A stretch of DNA of 64,000 nt. It comes from Streptomyces chryseus (GTDB lineage Bacteria; Actinomycetota; Actinomycetes; Streptomycetales; Streptomycetaceae). Positions 62,616 through 64,000 of this stretch are shown here, piece by piece. The stretch lies in the NCBI RefSeq assembly GCF_014650755.1, contig NZ_BMVO01000007.1, forward strand, positions 1 to 64,000. The letters run 5' to 3'. Position numbers and translations under genes: made by a program. The notes beneath the pieces are model-generated. The model was not told where the DNA came from. It ran no database searches and saw only the letters and a program-made list of their open reading frames with translations. Numbering within the stretch: position 1 is the stretch's first letter; the number at the start of each line of letters is the position of its first letter.

Positions 62616-64000
62616 ATGCCCGTATACGACTACGTCGTCGTCGGGGGCGGCACCGCAGGTTCGGTGATCGCGTCCCGGCTGACCGAGGACCCGTCGGTCA
62701 GTGTCGCCGTCATCGAGGGCGGGCCGACCGACGTCGACCGCCCCGACGTCCTCACCCTGCGCCGCTGGATGGGCCTGCTGGGCGGTGAGCTCGACTACGA
62801 CTACCCGACCACCGAGCAGCCCCGGGGCAACTCCCACATCCGGCACAGCCGGGCCCGTGTCCTGGGCGGCTGCTCCTCGCACAACACCCTCATCGCCTTC
62901 CAGCCGCTGCCGTCCGACTGGGACGAGTGGGAGACCGCGGGCGCCAAGGGCTGGGGCGCCGACTCCATGGCGCCGTACTTCCACAAGCTGCGCAACAACA
63001 TCGTGCCGGTCGACGAGAAGGACCGGAACGCCATCGCCCGCGACTTCGTCGACGCCGCGCAGGACGCCATCGGCGTACCGCGCGTCGAGGGGTTCAACAA
63101 GCAGCCCTTCCACGAGGGCGTCGGCTTCTTCGACCTCGCCTACCACCCCGAGGACAACAAGCGCTCGTCCGCCTCGGTCGCGTACCTGCACCCGTTCCTG
63201 GACCGGCCGAACCTCCACCTGATGCTGGAGACCTGGGCGTACAAGCTGGAGCTGGACGGGACGCGGGCGACCGGTGTGCGGGTCCGTACGAAGGGCGGTG
63301 AGGAGGTCCTCGTCGAGGCGAGCCGCGAAGTGCTGGTCTGCGCGGGCGCGGTGGACACGCCCCGGCTGCTGATGCATTCGGGCATCGGGCCCCGGCAGGA
63401 CCTGGAAGCGCTCGGGATTCCCGTCGTGCACGACCTGCCGGGCGTCGGCGAGAACCTGCTCGACCACCCGGAGTCGGTCATCGTCTGGGAGACGGACGGT
63501 CCGATACCCGAGAACTCCGCGATGGACTCCGACGCGGGCCTGTTCGTACGGCGCGACGCGGCCAGCCGCGGCCCGGACCTGATGTTCCACTTCTACCAGA
63601 TCCCGTTCACCGACAACCCGGAGCGCCTCGGCTACGAACGCCCCCCGCACGGCGTGTCGATGACCCCGAACATCCCCAAGCCGCACAGCCGCGGCCGCCT
63701 CTTCCTGACCAGCGCCGACCCGGCCGTCAAGCCCGCGCTGGACTTCCGTTACTTCACCGACGAGGACGACTACGACGCCCGGACGCTCGTCGACGGCATC
63801 CGCATCGCCCGCGAGATCGCCAAGGCCGAGCCGCTCGCGAAGTGGCTCAAGCGCGAGGTCTGCCCCGGCCCGGAGGTCACCTCCGACGAGGACATCAGTG
63901 AGTACGCCCGGAAGGTCGCGCACACCGTGTACCACCCGGCGGGCACCTGCCGCATGGGAGATTCCGAGGATGAACTTGCCGTAGTGTCACCGGACTTGAA
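62616..64000 (+). CDS. GMC oxidoreductase, choline oxidase/dehydrogenase-like (3' end outside window)
   Basis: 461 codons are visible and the frame is still open at the window end. ATG 62616 has AGAGGAG 9 nt upstream. The N-terminal YDYVVVGGGTAGSVIASRL binds FAD; RVLGGCSSHN places His89 where choline oxidase carries its covalently bound FAD (His99 in Arthrobacter CodA, from memory). TPRLLMHSGIGP is GMC signature 2, and VYHPAGTCRMG contains a catalytic His. It oxidises choline to betaine aldehyde (and possibly betaine). With the upstream aldehyde dehydrogenase it makes the osmoprotectant glycine betaine. Confidence 0.87.
   Translation, partial: MPVYDYVVVGGGTAGSVIASRLTEDPSVSVAVIEGGPTDVDRPDVLTLRRWMGLLGGELDYDYPTTEQPRGNSHIRHSRARVLGGCSSHNTLIAFQPLPSDWDEWETAGAKGWGADSMAPYFHKLRNNIVPVDEKDRNAIARDFVDAAQDAIGVPRVEGFNKQPFHEGVGFFDLAYHPEDNKRSSASVAYLHPFLDRPNLHLMLETWAYKLELDGTRATGVRVRTKGGEEVLVEASREVLVCAGAVDTPRLLMHSGIGPRQDLEALGIPVVHDLPGVGENLLDHPESVIVWETDGPIPENSAMDSDAGLFVRRDAASRGPDLMFHFYQIPFTDNPERLGYERPPHGVSMTPNIPKPHSRGRLFLTSADPAVKPALDFRYFTDEDDYDARTLVDGIRIAREIAKAEPLAKWLKREVCPGPEVTSDEDISEYARKVAHTVYHPAGTCRMGDSEDELAVVSPDL

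Overview
The window is a very GC-rich stretch with strong third-position G/C bias, frequent GTG starts, ATGA/GTGA gene overlaps and a tRNA-Leu(UAA) gene of bldA type. Together with paired Rpf/LysM proteins, CYP107-like, DivIC, Ppx/GppA and type II NADH dehydrogenase genes, this points to the core chromosome of a Streptomyces species. The gene order mfd - mazG - P450 - rpf - rpf - eno - divIC - DUF501 - ppx - ndh - cfa - ABC - bldA agrees, from memory, with the conserved Streptomyces core; no alignment was run.

Layout. 1-5.2 kb: the end of a collagen-like/deaminase/SUKH-4 fusion, a coiled-coil protein, a DCC protein and an ActP-like symporter with its DUF485 partner. 5.4-11.5 kb: an MFS exporter, a FtsX-type ABC transporter and a Phd/PIN toxin-antitoxin pair. 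11.6-25.6 kb: mfd, a TTA-containing secreted esterase, a TetR regulator divergent from a SCO6745-family gene, an exported HNH nuclease, an HsdM-like protein, a Ser/Thr kinase and a SAM methyltransferase. 25.7-29.9 kb: YfhO divergent from a polyprenyl-phosphate glycosyltransferase and GtrA, a likely three-component envelope glycosylation locus; the glycosyltransferase carries a TTA codon. 30-42 kb: a SurA-like lipoprotein, mazG, P450, two resuscitation-promoting factors (the second behind a c-di-AMP riboswitch), eno, divIC, DUF501, ppx, ndh (behind two Rex-type operators) and a cyclopropane fatty acid synthase-like gene. 42-46 kb: a second FtsX-type ABC unit, paralogous to the first, then the bldA tRNA. 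46-54 kb: a BI-1 protein, small conserved genes, a thiolase, an SGNH hydrolase and cystathionine beta-synthase.

54.3-60.9 kb is the accessory part: minisatellites, a long diverged inverted repeat, tandem ~0.5 kb degenerate repeats and an IS630-family element inserted at a TA inside one repeat. It also holds an XRE regulator/membrane protein pair, a TTA-containing Asn/Ser-rich small protein and decayed sequence. The window ends with betaine-aldehyde dehydrogenase and a choline-oxidase-like GMC flavoprotein (cut by the window edge), a choline to glycine betaine pathway.

Regulatory themes visible in the DNA: bldA/TTA control (tRNA and up to three TTA-containing genes in one window), NADH/NAD+ sensing at ndh, c-di-AMP sensing at rpfA, a TetR-type divergent operator, and several genes whose start codon lies 6-7 nt after a TANNNT box, suggesting leaderless mRNAs. 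All start sites and functions are predictions from sequence reading only.
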